A program made the position numbers and the translations under genes. Source: Candidatus Altimarinota bacterium (lineage in GTDB: Bacteria; Patescibacteriota; Gracilibacteria; BD1-5; UBA6164). Taken from it: DNA of 48,194 nt. Below the pieces are notes generated by a model. It made no database searches, had not been told where the DNA came from, and saw only the letters and a list, made by a program, of their open reading frames with translations. The DNA is taken from positions 1 to 48,194 of the forward strand of contig JAUXPL010000037.1 in NCBI GenBank assembly GCA_030683605.1, read 5' to 3'. Below, piece by piece: positions 21,257-30,735 of this stretch (within the stretch, counting starts at the first letter, position 1; each line of letters opens with the position of its first letter).

Positions 21257-21280
21257 AATAGTTTGAATACTCAAACTATT
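21257..21280. terminator. Hairpin in the murE / 21364 divergent region
   Basis: AATAGTTTGA, loop ATAC, TCAAACTATT followed by TTATTTTA on the plus strand. It lies in the 250-base region between the divergent murE and the ORF at 21364. It could be a terminator or an attenuator for that ORF. Confidence 0.45.
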
Positions 21281-21363
21281 TTATTTTATCTATTGATAAT
21301 AATAATGATATTTCATCTATTTATTAATCTTTTAACCATTGTATAAAATTATAGGAGGTTAAA

Positions 21364-21549
21364 ATGAAAAACAAAAAAAAATCGTTACATCATAGTACTC
21401 ATAGATTAGCAAGAATTCGTAAAAAGATAGAAAATCATGGTTATGATCAACTATCCGAGAACGACCTACTGTTCATATCAAATGAGATTGAATCAAAGCA
21501 TATACCATTAGAGGAGGTGCAAACATGGATGAACTCGAAACGTTCATGA
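21364..21549 (+). CDS. 61-residue basic protein that may stop at TGA
   Basis: MKNKKKSLHHSTHRLARIRK... is a small basic, helical protein starting 7 bases after TAGGAGG, the strongest Shine-Dalgarno in the window. Codons such as CGT, CTC, CGA and TCG are unlike the AGA/TTA-rich neighbours, suggesting transfer. TGA at 21547-21549 is followed by a perfect terminator. Read as Gly, the frame would go through the hairpin to TAA at 21595-21597 (77 residues). Inside its 3' end, GAGGAGG precedes a 9-codon ORF (21525-21554, MDELETFMI). It resembles small plasmid or phage regulators in style only; no family is recognised. Confidence 0.6.
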   Translation: MKNKKKSLHHSTHRLARIRKKIENHGYDQLSENDLLFISNEIESKHIPLEEVQTWMNSKRS

Positions 21550-21554
21550 TATAA

Positions 21555-21586
21555 AAAAACCAATATTCGGATGAATATTGGTTTTT
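21555..21586 (+). terminator. Intrinsic terminator
   Basis: AAAAACCAATATTC, loop GGAT, GAATATTGGTTTTT; it starts 5 bases after the TGA of the ORF at 21364. Confidence 0.85.
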
Positions 21587-21678
21587 GAATTTCCTAAGAT
21601 TTTTTATTAATATCATCAATTGTAATAATATTAATAATTCTATTTTCTTCTTGTGTATTAAATATGTAATTCAAATTA

Positions 21679-23979
21679 TTAATACACATAATCCCCCTCG
21701 ATATCCTCTTCTCTAAATGTATTATCTTTATCATTTATTTCTAAATCATAAGTCCTTATACCTGGTTGTTTGTATATCTTGAATTTGTAGTTTTCACATT
21801 TTGAATTTGGTATCTTGTATTTTATATCAAAATTCTTTATTTCTAGCAATCTAGTATCGTGATAATAATCTACCATTTGATATGTTTCTGATTGAATTAT
21901 ATTCATTCACTCATTTTGTTCTATTATTGCTTCTTTTGGTAATAGTACTCTTACATATGCTTTATTTTCTCCTCTTCATTGAATATTTATTACATCTACT
22001 TTATCAGTTACAGAATGATTATCTAGAAGTTCATTTACTTTTTGTTCTTCTTCTTTTGAAAACTCATGAGATCTTATAATATTCAAATTTGTATCTATAC
22101 TACAATCTGGATTTCTTATAATATTTTTTGTATATTTTAATTGTATATATCTGTCAGATTTATTTCATCATACTGATGTGTAAACAGGATATGCGAAATC
22201 CATAGTAGACATGTAATTAATTTTTCAATTCAATCACAACTTCCATAAAAGATTATTTTCTTCTGGATTAAATGAATAAATTACCAAATCTCTAGATTTA
22301 ATATTTTTTAATATTATATCAATATAAGCATAATAATCTTTTTTTTCTTTTAATATTCAAAAAAATACATTAGCAAAATCAAATAATATTTGTTTAGGTG
22401 TTCATAATGCTCAGACTTTGAATACTTTTGCTTCTACAAGAGTAGAAATAATAAGTGAAAAATTTTGCTCAGTAATAGTTTCATTTATTTGTTCAAATTT
22501 TACTCATCAAGTATACTTTAAAAAGTCCAAGATTGTATTTTGATTTATGTAAATTATTCAATCTATATCTCTATTTATTCTATCTAAAAATGACTTAATA
22601 CTATTAGAACTATCTTCAAAACTTACAAAATAATTTGAATCTCTAAATCAAAACGTTTTAGTTATTTTATTCAATCATTCAGGTGCAGGATCTTTTATAG
22701 TCATTACTTTGTTTATATCCCATTCATATGAATACACATCCTCTTTTACTAAATCTATCACTTTTCAACTTCTAAGAGTTAGAGTTGCAACACTTCATAT
22801 AAATCATCATGTAGGTCTTATTTCATCATTGTTTTGGAAAACTAATAAATATTTTTTGTCTTTAGTTTGTCATAATAAATTTAAAAATACATCAAAATCC
22901 TTGTTTAGTATATTTAATAATTTATACGATTTTTTTAACTTATCTTTAGCAATTATAAATTTATTATTCAGATCTTTATTTGGTAATTCACTTATATTAT
23001 CATAATAAACAATAGTTTTATATAATAATATCATTATTTTATTAAAATCATTTCTCAAGTCTAATAATAAACTTGTTATTTTAATATTCTCAACTCATCA
23101 ATTATCTACTATATATTTATTTGTATTATCAAATATTTCTAGTCAAATAGTTAGTATTTTTGATAATTCTCTTCATCATATAAGAACATAGTATCAATTA
23201 TTTATATCATCTAAAGGTAATAATAAAAATGGAGTGAATAATATTACTCATATCTTGAAATCATCTTGAGATTGTTTTACTTGTTTTTTAATAAAATCTA
23301 TATCTCATGAATTATCTTTGATTGATAATAATTTTTCATATCATGAATTTATTTTATTTTCAATAATATATTTATTAAAAAATGCTAAAGCAAATATTAT
23401 TAGTAGTATTATTGATGCTTTTTTGAAAAATTTTTTCGTAAATATATAATGTTTATCAAAAAAATCTACAGTATTAATTATAGGATTATTATTTAAATCA
23501 ATTATTTTATCTGTGTTATCTAAATTTATTGGTTTAGTATGAATAAAATTATTCTTAAATCTACTAAATTTAGAAGCTACTTTTAAATATTTATTTAGAT
23601 TATTAAATAATCTATTAGAATACTTATAACTATTATTTAGTTTTTTATCAGATAAATCTATATCATTACTTGTTTCTTTTTCATTTTTTAAATCACTATA
23701 AAAACTACTTAAAGATATTTTTTTATCTTTAGTATCTTTATTCAAATCAATATCTTCTAAATCATCAAATGTAAAAGAATCAAAATTGTAAGTATTTGTC
23801 GGATACAATTTTATATACTTATCTCAAGAGACATCAGCATCATTTTTATATCATTTTTTTATATCTTTTACTGTGTTTCATACTACAACAAAAGCTTTGA
23901 TTTTTTTTGGTATATATGTATGTCTTAAATCAACATTTTTATCTAGTTCACTCAATATGTCATTTATTTTGTTTTCCAT
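21679..23979 (-). CDS. DUF4012 membrane protein
   Basis: The 766-residue protein has a cytoplasmic N-terminal part of about 195 residues (charged, Asp/Lys/Asn-rich), one membrane segment (ASIILLIIFALAFFNKYI, about residue 200) and a large outer domain. YLLVFQNNDEIRPTGGFIGS (about residue 380-400) followed by GKVIDLVKEDVYSYEW is the hallmark of DUF4012, found in many Gram-positive and CPR bacteria, often near surface-polysaccharide genes. The function is unknown. It lies downstream of dnaA on the same strand, 77 bases after a palindromic element and dnaA stop, but a shared role is not evident. Confidence 0.85.
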
Positions 23980-24008
23980 TTTTAATAATTTCCTTTAATT
24001 AATAAAAA

Positions 24009-24042
24009 TTCCTCCCCTGACAAGGGGAGGTAAGGAGGGGTT
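24009..24042. repeat. Palindromic element between dnaA and the DUF4012 gene
   Basis: CTCCCCTGACAAGGGGAG followed by GTAAGGAGGGGTTTTTA. With its T-rich end it could also terminate dnaA. Confidence 0.75.
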
Positions 24043-24056
24043 TTTAAATATATTTT

Positions 24057-25481
24057 TTATATTCACATACTATCTCTAATAACATTTACATCATGTAATA
24101 ATCCTTGGTCTTTCTTCAATAATCATTCTAATTTATTGCAAGAATATAATACAGCAGCATGATTTCTACCAGAGAATATATTACCGATTCTTTCGTATGT
24201 ATAATGCATTTTTGTTTTTAATAAATACATAGATACTTGTCTAGGGATCATGAATTCTTTTTTTCTATTTTGACCTACAATTCATTCAAATTCTATACCG
24301 AAATGTTCACCTACTTTTCTAATAATATCTTCATAAGATTTGATTGTAGTTTTTTGTGGTACTTTTACACTTCCTAAAATATCAGTTGTAAAACTTAATT
24401 TTTTTAATTTTTCAGCTATTCTTGGCAATGTAGGAGTATTTCATGATAATTCATATTCAGCTATCATTTGATTTAATACTCATTCTAATTCTCTTACATT
24501 TTCAGTTACATTTGCAGCTACAAATTCAGCTACATCTTGAGGAATCATAAATTCATTATTTCTAGCTTTTTCTTGTAATATTGCAAGTCTAGTTTCAAAA
24601 TCAGGTCTACCTATATCAACAGTTATTCACCATTCAAATCTACTTCTTAGTCTTGGTTCTAGATTTTCTAATTCTTTTGGAGCCCTATCTCATGATATAA
24701 TTATTTGTTTACTTGATTCATATAATATATTGAAAATATTATATAATTCATTTTGAGTTTGTTCTTTTTTAGCTAGAAATTGTACATCGTCTATTATTAA
24801 CACATCTACTTCTCTATATTTTTGTCTAAGTCTTTCTATACTTCTTTTTTTAACTGCAGATACATATTCTGTAATGAATTTATCAGCTGTAGTATACACT
24901 ATTTTTTTATCTTTAAATTTTTTGATTATTTCATTTCAAGCTCATTGTAATAAGTGAGTTTTACCCAATCATACATCACCATAAATATATAGTGGATTGT
25001 ATGATTTACCTGGATTTCTACATACAGCTTCACAAGCAGAGTATGCTAATTGGTTATCAGATCATACGATGAAATTTGATAAATTGTATCTATCATTTAC
25101 TGATTTAGTACTTGTAATTTCTTGATGGTGAGAATCTTCATCATTTTCACCAGTTTTTTTAGATTTTTTAGTTTTAGCTATTTCATTTAAGAATTTAGCA
25201 CAATCAACAACATCAGTATTAGAAGGATTATCAATATTTTGATCTACTACGAAAGATATTTTTTCTAAATCTCTAACTTCTAATTTAGCAGCGTTAAAAA
25301 TATCGTTGTAAAATTTAGCTTCTAGATTATCTTTCATAAATGAAGAAACAACTCAAAAAACTATTTCTTTTTCATTTATTTCAGTAATTGTGATTTTTCT
25401 AAAATATACCAAGAAGTCTTGTTTTTTTACTGTATCGATAATATTTATTACAATATTTTTAAGTTTAAATTGTTTTTGCAT
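24057..25481 (-). CDS. dnaA: Chromosomal replication initiator DnaA
   Basis: The 474-residue initiator opens the origin by binding DnaA boxes with ATP. Domain I is at 1-90. A charged linker ([15 protein letters not shown]) precedes domain III, which has [32 protein letters not shown] (Walker A, about 163-172; the common GGVG is GDVG), [16 protein letters not shown] (Walker B), [20 protein letters not shown] (sensor/box VII) and NVRELEGVLNQ. Domain IV ends with [11 protein letters not shown] and [20 protein letters not shown], the DNA-binding signature, slightly diverged. It has no Shine-Dalgarno; a promoter lies close upstream. Confidence 0.96.
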
Positions 25482-25844
25482 TTTTAGATTATTAAATGTA
25501 TTATAAAATATTTTCTAGATTAGTCATTATATCAGTTGTTTTTCTGTTTACTCAGCTTGTATTATTTGTATTTTTCTCTTGTTTAACTATAAATAGTTTA
25601 GTTAAATAAAAACATTAGTCAAAGTATAATTTCCCCTTGACTGCTTTTTATGTTTAAAAAATGTAAACAACATAGTAGTTGCTTTACTATACATACACTA
25701 AAATGACTTTTTAACATTTTAAGTAAAAACTTTATATTAAATTTTATTATTCAATTAATATGTTTTTAATAAATAATTTATAACTATAATTTACTAAATA
25801 GCAATAGTTTCTTGTACAATTAATTGGCACAATAAGAAGTTTTT
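25482..25844. other. AT-rich intergenic region upstream of dnaA
   Basis: This gene-free stretch between the divergent dnaA and rnpB is extremely AT-rich and has small inverted repeats (for example TTTAACTA/TAGTT..TTAAA near 25582 and TGTTTA/TGTAAACA near 25650). A region next to dnaA is a common place for oriC. However, no cluster of TTATCCACA boxes is visible; the only close match is TTGTCCACA inside the repeat at 25845. The origin assignment is therefore weak. Confidence 0.3.
25500..25527 (-). promoter_or_regulatory. Candidate dnaA promoter
   Basis: On the minus strand, ATGACT (25522-25527) and TATAAT (25500-25505) are 16 bases apart and point to a start about 10 bases before the dnaA ATG, giving a very short leader. 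A second TATAAT lies at 25526-25531. Confidence 0.45.
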
Positions 25845-25915
25845 TAACCTCTCACTTGTCCACAGGATACACCTTCGGCTAAATTCCCTTCTCCTTATCA
25901 GGAGAAAGAGGCTCA
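25845..25915. repeat. Palindromic element upstream of rnpB, long form
   Basis: ACCTCTCACTTGTCCACAGG then ATACACCTTCGGCTAAATTC and the hairpin CTTCTCCTTATCAGGAGAAA, ending GAGGCT. The same sequence occurs inverted inside miaB (29620-29691). TTGTCCACA differs by one base from the DnaA box TTATCCACA. Confidence 0.85.
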
Positions 25916-25963
25916 TTAGATTATTTTTTTTAAAAATAAATTAGAAAAAAAAAGATTTTTATG

Positions 25964-25969
25964 TATAAT
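25964..25969 (+). promoter_or_regulatory. -10 box of rnpB
   Basis: TATAAT sits 6-8 bases before the expected 5' end of the RNase P RNA; TTAGAA at 25941 is a weak -35. Confidence 0.6.
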
Positions 25970-25972
25970 ACA

Positions 25973-26390
25973 TTTTGTGAGAGCAGGTATCTACCCTTCG
26001 TAGCTTTATGCGAAGAAGGGAGGAAAGTCTGGACATCATGAGGAAAGCACAGAAGATAACGACTTCGGTTTAAGTATATAATAAATAAAACTTGAATACC
26101 ACTAGTGCCACAGAAACTATACTATCCCGCTTTAGCGGGAGAAAGATGAAAAGTCATTTGGTGTTTATTATATTTACTGCATTGTTTACAGTGTGTGAAT
26201 ATAATCAAGCTACAGATGATTACACTACGGTGTGATGGTAAACTGTGTGTGATGCAATGGGAATGGTCGCGCATTAAAGTTAATACCTCTATTGCTATAA
26301 TGCGGGATACTCAGCTCGAGCCTATGAGTGATTGTAGGCCTAGATAGATTGATACCTAGATACAGAATCCGGCTTATTACTCTCACAAAA
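25973..26390 (+). ncRNA. rnpB: RNase P RNA (bacterial type A)
   Basis: This catalytic RNA trims the 5' leader of pre-tRNA. The ends TTTTGTGAGAG and CTCTCACAAAA pair as P1. The conserved core is plain: GAGGAAAGTCTGGAC (CR-I, one or two changes from GAGGAAAGTCCGGGC), CCACAGAAAC (CR-II/III region), GATGGTAAACTG, and the final ACAGAATCCGGCTTA (CR-V). An extra GC-rich hairpin, TCCCGCTTTAGCGGGA, lies in the P12 region. The total of about 418 bases is at the long end of the usual size. It is GC-richer than the flanking DNA, as expected for structured RNA. Confidence 0.96.
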
Positions 26391-26409
26391 TATAATTAAA
26401 ACACTTTAC

Positions 26410-26520
26410 TATTCCATCCTTGAATTCCTTCCTTTTATCAAAAAGGAAGGAGGCTACAATTAATTTATTGAGCCCCTTTCCTTTATGTAAAGGAAAGGAT
26501 TCAGGATAGGAATAGCATAA
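26410..26520. repeat. Inverted pair of palindromic elements
   Basis: Copy one: CCATCCTTGAATTCCTTCCT...AAGGAAGGAGGCTACAA. Copy two in reverse: TTGAGCCCCTTTCCTTTATG...AAAGGAAAGGATTCAGGATAG. The two copies are about 12 bases apart and together could form a long cruciform between rnpB and adk. Confidence 0.85.
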
Positions 26521-26539
26521 TTAAACTTAACAATATAAA

Positions 26540-27157
26540 ATGAAAATAGTTTTTACATGAATCCAATGATGTGGTAAATGAACACAAGCTAGATTATTGG
26601 TAGAAAAATATGGTTTTACATTACTTGAAATGTGAAACGAATTCAGAAAATTAGTTGCATCATGATCAGAGCTTTGAAACAAAGTGAAACAAATAATTGA
26701 ATCATGAGCTCAAGTTGATTCAGATTTATGAAAAGAAATAATGGAAAATGTCCTAAAAAATCAAACATCAGAAAAAATAATATATGATTGATTTATTAGA
26801 AACGAATGGAATAAAGCAATATTTGATAGAATATTACCAGACTATAAAGTATTATTCTTTGACTTATCAGTAGAAAAAGCAAAAGCAAGACTTTTAGGTA
26901 GAATGTTTGATAAAACTACTGGTGAAACATTTATATCTTGAACTACTCATAATCCAAAAACGGGAGAAGAATTAGTAAAAAGAGAAGATGATAAAGATGA
27001 AAAAGCAGTTATTAAAAGAATACAAGAATACGAAGATAAAACTCTTCCAATAGTAGAAATACAAAAAAAAGAATGAAAAATAATAGAAGTATCAGCAAAT
27101 GATACTATAGAAAATATTCATAGTGTGATTGTTGAAAAATTAGGTCTAAATAACTAA
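26540..27157 (+). CDS. adk: Adenylate kinase
   Basis: The 205-residue enzyme converts AMP and ATP to two ADP in the cytoplasm. MKIVFTGIQGCGKGTQARLL is the P-loop start, with three of its Gly encoded by TGA. MGNEFRKLVASGSELG is the AMP-binding lid region, IIYDGFIRN replaces the usual LDGFPR, RLLGRMFDKTTGE opens the LID, and KREDDKDEKAVIKRIQEYEDKTLPI closes it. The Phe/Ile changes in GFIRN are unusual (Pro lost). No zinc Cys are present in the LID. Confidence 0.9.
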
Positions 27158-27162
27158 GTCAA

Positions 27163-27228
27163 CTTATCCTCCAGCTTATCAAGGCAACAGACCACCCCCT
27201 AACCCCCTCCTTAGTAAGGAGGGGGGAA
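27163..27228. repeat. Palindromic element between adk and the Trm11-like gene
   Basis: CCACCCCCTAACCCCCTCCT then TAGTAAGGAGGGGGGAATA, very like the copy inside the next gene (27661) but inverted. Confidence 0.85.
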
Positions 27229-27250
27229 TAATACACTATAAGGATAAAAT

Positions 27251-28525
27251 ATGATTTGATTTCAATTGGGTAGAGAATATAAACTAAGTGTTGCAGAAAT
27301 ATTAGTAGTTTTTCCACTTGGGAAGACTGTTTATTTAAGTAATGATTTTTTAATATTAGAAAATTTAGATAAAGAAGAAGTTTTAAAAAAAGCTAACAAT
27401 CTATGATGAACTATCAAAGTAGTAGAAATAGTTAACTCAAGTGTAGCTAGTGAAGCTGAATGATATGAATGAAAATTTAAGTACTGAATAAGTATTTTTT
27501 GAGAAAAGAAAAATCTGAAATCAATATTAGTATGAATTAAAAAAGAACTAAAAGAATTGTGAGTATCATCTAGATTTATTAACAAGGATTTTCAAAATCT
27601 AAGCTCAGCACAAATACTATGAGAAAAATTATTGAAATCTCAAACAGATTACAACCTTATATTCCCCCGCCTTACTAAGGAGGGGGCTAGGGGGTGGTCT
27701 AATATTAGGGAAGAAAAATTAGGGAATTATTTTTTCTGAAAAACTATTTGGATACAAGATATATTCAACTATTCAAAAAGAGACTATGAAAAAGACAGAG
27801 ATATGCAGACTGGTATGCTACCTCCAAAATTGTGTCAAATGATGATAAACATTGCATCTTTTACTCTTCCCTTTTTATCCGAAGGTGTATCCTTTAGGGC
27901 AAGGGAAGTACCCGAAGGAGGATGGGTTAAAACCGACAATCAACATGTAATATACGACCCATTTGTATGATTATGAACGGTATTGATAGAATCTATTTTG
28001 ATGTGAAATAAGTCAGTTTATGGTAGTGATTTGAATGAAAAAATGGTAGAACATACGAAAAATAATATAATTAATTTTTGTAATAATGAAGATATTAAAT
28101 TAGAAAATCTAGAAATAGTCAAATTGAATGCAAAATTTATAGAAGAATCAGAATTTTTCAAAAAAGGAGTTGACTCAATAGTAACAGAGTGATATTTGTG
28201 AGAAGTAATGACTCAAAATAATATCTCACTAGATAGAATAGACAAACAAAAAAAATCATTACTAGAATTGTATGATAGATTCTTTGAATGATTAAAAAAG
28301 ATAAAATATTCATGAAATCTGGTAATATGTTTTCCTTTCTGGGAAATGAAATGAAAATACATATATTTTATTGAAATATATGATTTGCTAAAAAAATATT
28401 GTAATATCGAATCAATGTATCCAGCATATTATTCAGAAATATCTGCTACTAAAGCTGGAAGTTTACTATATAAAAGGGATAAACAATTAGTATGAAGAGA
28501 AATATTCAAACTAACTATAAAATAA
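27251..28525 (+). CDS. Trm11/THUMP-like RNA guanine-N2 methyltransferase
   Basis: The 424-residue SAM enzyme has the layout of Trm11-type methyltransferases. A degraded N-terminal domain (MIGFQLGREYKLSVAEI; SSRFINKDFQNLSSAQI) is followed by IWIQDIFNYSKRDYEKDRD and QTGMLPPKLCQMMINIA, the linker typical of the group, then YDPFVGLGTVLIESILMG (SAM loop) and GSDLNEKMVEHT. The catalytic (D/N)-P-P-Y place reads DSIVTEGYLGE, a TEPYLG-like motif with Gly (TGA) for Pro. Two palindromic elements encode residues about 137-152 and 205-227. The substrate is probably tRNA. It shares a terminator with the convergent gene at 28568. Confidence 0.82.
27661..27700. repeat. Palindromic element 1 inside the Trm11-like gene
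   Basis: ATTCCCCCGCCTTACTAAGG then AGGGGGCTAGGGGGTGGTCT. It encodes FPRLTKEGARGW just before the conserved QDIFNYSKRD block. It is almost the same sequence as the intergenic copy at 27190. Confidence 0.85.
27866..27932. repeat. Palindromic element 2 inside the Trm11-like gene
   Basis: CTTCCCTTTTTATCCGAAGG, TGTATCCTTTAGGGCAAGGG, AAGTACCCGAAGGAGGATGG. It encodes LPFLSEGVSFRAREVPEGGW between MINIA and the SAM loop. Its tail matches the copies at 9260 and 30590. Confidence 0.85.
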
Positions 28526-28549
28526 AAGTGTAGAAATTTCTACACTTTT
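28524..28549. terminator. Bidirectional terminator
   Basis: AAAAGTGTAGAAA and its exact complement, with T runs outward on both strands; shared by the convergent genes ending at 28525 and 28568. Confidence 0.85.
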
Positions 28550-28567
28550 ATTTTATTTGAAAAAATT

Positions 28568-28840
28568 TTATCTACCATCCATTCAATCTAAATCTCTTTG
28601 TAATTCTCTTGATCTGTTTTTGGTATTTGACCCTACTCAGTCAATCAAACTATCAGTATCTCATTTTATTCATGATACACCGTTTAAAACATCATCTGAT
28701 TTTAATAATACATTTTTATTAAAATTAGTTCATGTTAATTCATCTATTGAAGTTCATATATTTGGATACACTTTTACTAAAGCAACATAAAAAACAACAA
28801 TCATTAATAGAGTAGCTAGTATTTTTATTAATTTTATCAT
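28568..28840 (-). CDS. Small single-pass membrane protein, unknown
   Basis: The 90-residue protein MIKLIKILATLLMIVVFYVALV has one N-terminal membrane segment or uncleaved signal, then a polar tail rich in Asp, Ser and Gly (mostly TGA) ending RELQRDLDGMDGR. It lies 89 bases downstream of miaB and may be co-transcribed with it. No family is recognised. Confidence 0.55.
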
Positions 28841-28929
28841 AGCTTGATATTATATATTAAACTTTACAATTCTATCTATTTTTTAGATTATGCAAAAAAA
28901 AATGACTTTACAAATTATGTATAATCATT

Positions 28930-30456
28930 TTAAATATCAATATATTCTCCTAAAAGTACATATCTGTGTAACTCTGTTATTTTTACATCTACTAAATCTC
29001 ATATATTTACTCATTTTACTTTTGGAAAATATATTTCTTTGAAATTCCTAGTTCTTCAGAAATATTCTTCATCTTTTTCTCATGAAATAAGTATTTTTTC
29101 TACACTTCATATCATTGCAGTATTTCTTTTAGTTACAGATTCTAATAATAAATCATTTAATTTATGCCATCTTTCAGCTTTTGTATCATTACTTATATCA
29201 TCTGGATATATTTTTTCAGCGATTGTTCATTTCCTCACACTATATCTAGCATTGAAAACAAAATCAAATTCACATTCTTCAAATGCTTTTACAGTTTCTA
29301 GAAACATTTCCTCTGTTTCTCATGAATATCAAACGATTATATCAGTAGAAATAGAAAAATATGGATCTCTAGTTCTTAAGTATTCAATCATTTTCTTGAA
29401 ATCATTGTAACTATGTTTTCTGTTCATTCTTTTAAGCATTTTATCAGAACCAGATTGTAATGCAAAGTGTAAGTAATTACACATCTTATCCAATTCAAAA
29501 TGAGCATCCAATATATCTTGAGTCATATCATGAGGATTAGAACTAGTAAATCTGATTCTATCCAATCATTCTATTTTATTTATTTCATCCAAAAGTTGCC
29601 TAAATGGTGATTTAAAACATGTAGCCTCTTTCTCCTGATAAGGAGAAGGGAATTTAGCCGAAGGTGTATCCTGTGGACAAGAGAGAGGTTTTATATTCCA
29701 CTTTCCTTTTTCTTCATTCCAATATTTTCTATCTACCCATTGTTTACCGTATGAATTTACATTTTGACCTACTAAAGTAATCTCTTTTGCACCATTTTTT
29801 ACAGCTTCTTTTGCTTCATTTACTATATCTTCTATACTTCTACTATTTTCTTTTCATCTCGTGTAAGGCACAATACAAAATGTACAATAATTATCACATC
29901 CAGTTTGAATTATGATTGTAGCTTGTGCTGGATTTTCTCTAAGTTGTTTTGATTTCAAATAGTCATCAAATGATGAATCATTTCAAATAGCTTCTTTTAA
30001 TATATGAGTCAATATTAATGGTAAATATTTAGTATCCTCTATTCTAAGTGTGAAATCTAGTTTTCATTCTGATCTAGGAAATAATTTATCATCATTATTA
30101 AAAATTGCACTATCATTATTTACTAGTGTAATATTCTTAGCTTTGTTTTTATCTCTTTTGTAATCATTTAAATATTTAGCATCAATTCAAGTCTTTCTCA
30201 CCATACAACCTGTAATTCAAACTAGAATATTTTTTTTATTTTTTTTATTTTCTCTACTGATATCTGTAAGCATACCAAAAACTCTATCTTCTCATTTTTG
30301 TCTAACTGAACATGTATTAAAAATCACTAAATCTGCATCTTTCCAATCATTTATTTTCACAAAACCTGACTGTAGTAAAATCATATTGATTTTTTCGCTA
30401 TCAGCTTGATTCATAGCACATCCAAATGTCTGTATATAATATTTTCTAAGTGTCAT
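28930..30456 (-). CDS. miaB: tRNA-2-methylthio-N6-isopentenyladenosine synthase MiaB
   Basis: The 508-residue radical-SAM methylthiotransferase modifies A37 of t[23 protein letters not shown] is the MTTase N-terminal domain with its first Cys; further Cys lie at NTCSVR and [19 protein letters not shown] holds the CxxxCxxC that binds the radical-SAM cluster. [41 protein letters not shown] and TDIIVGYSGETEEMF are typical MiaB blocks, and the end ([15 protein letters not shown]) is a TRAM domain. Residues about 256-279 come from a palindromic element between NSYG and the SPFRQLL helix, which explains part of the length above the usual 440-480. Confidence 0.94.
29620..29691. repeat. Palindromic element inside miaB, long form
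   Basis: Reverse complement of the rnpB-upstream copy (25845-25915), identical over most of its length, including TTGTCCACAGGATACACC. In frame it encodes a stretch containing [20 protein letters not shown]. Confidence 0.9.
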
Positions 30457-30480
30457 TATTTATTTTTCTATATAAGTATT

Positions 30481-30644
30481 TCAAAGGGTTAAAACCCTTT
30501 GTTGAAATGTATCTACCCCTACCCCCCTGCGGGGTATACCCCAAGAGTACTTCCTTCGGGGCGCCCCCCCTGAAAGGGGCAGAAAATTTTCTTCCCTTTC
30601 CAAGGGAAGTACTCGTAACGCTGTGAAGAGGGATGGGTTAGAAC
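30481..30644. repeat. Cluster of palindromic elements upstream of miaB
   Basis: Three hairpins: CAAAGGGTTAAAACCCTTTG (30483-30502); a CG-rich block with CCCCTGCGGGG and TTCCTTCGGGGCGCCCCCCC (30520-30590); and CTTCCCTTTCCAAGGGAAGT (30591-30610) plus the tail AGGGATGGGTTA. This fills most of the 280 bases between miaB and the deaminase gene. Confidence 0.8.
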
Positions 30645-30706
30645 CAAAGTACACATGTGTTAAGAAAAATCAGAAAGCTAAATAATTCTTTTGATTTGTA
30701 TGTTCA

Positions 30707-30730
30707 ACAGAGGGCTTCAGCCCTTTGTTT
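30707..30730. repeat. Short GCTTCAGC-type hairpin
   Basis: AACAGAGGGCTTCAGCCCTT then TGTT, six bases from the deaminase stop. It resembles the copies at 39200 and 39249 and may serve as its terminator. Confidence 0.65.
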
Positions 30731-30735
30731 TGTGG

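Noticed and set aside
22709-23005. A 98-residue plus-strand ORF.
   Set aside because: It is antisense to the DUF4012 gene and has no ribosome site or family resemblance.
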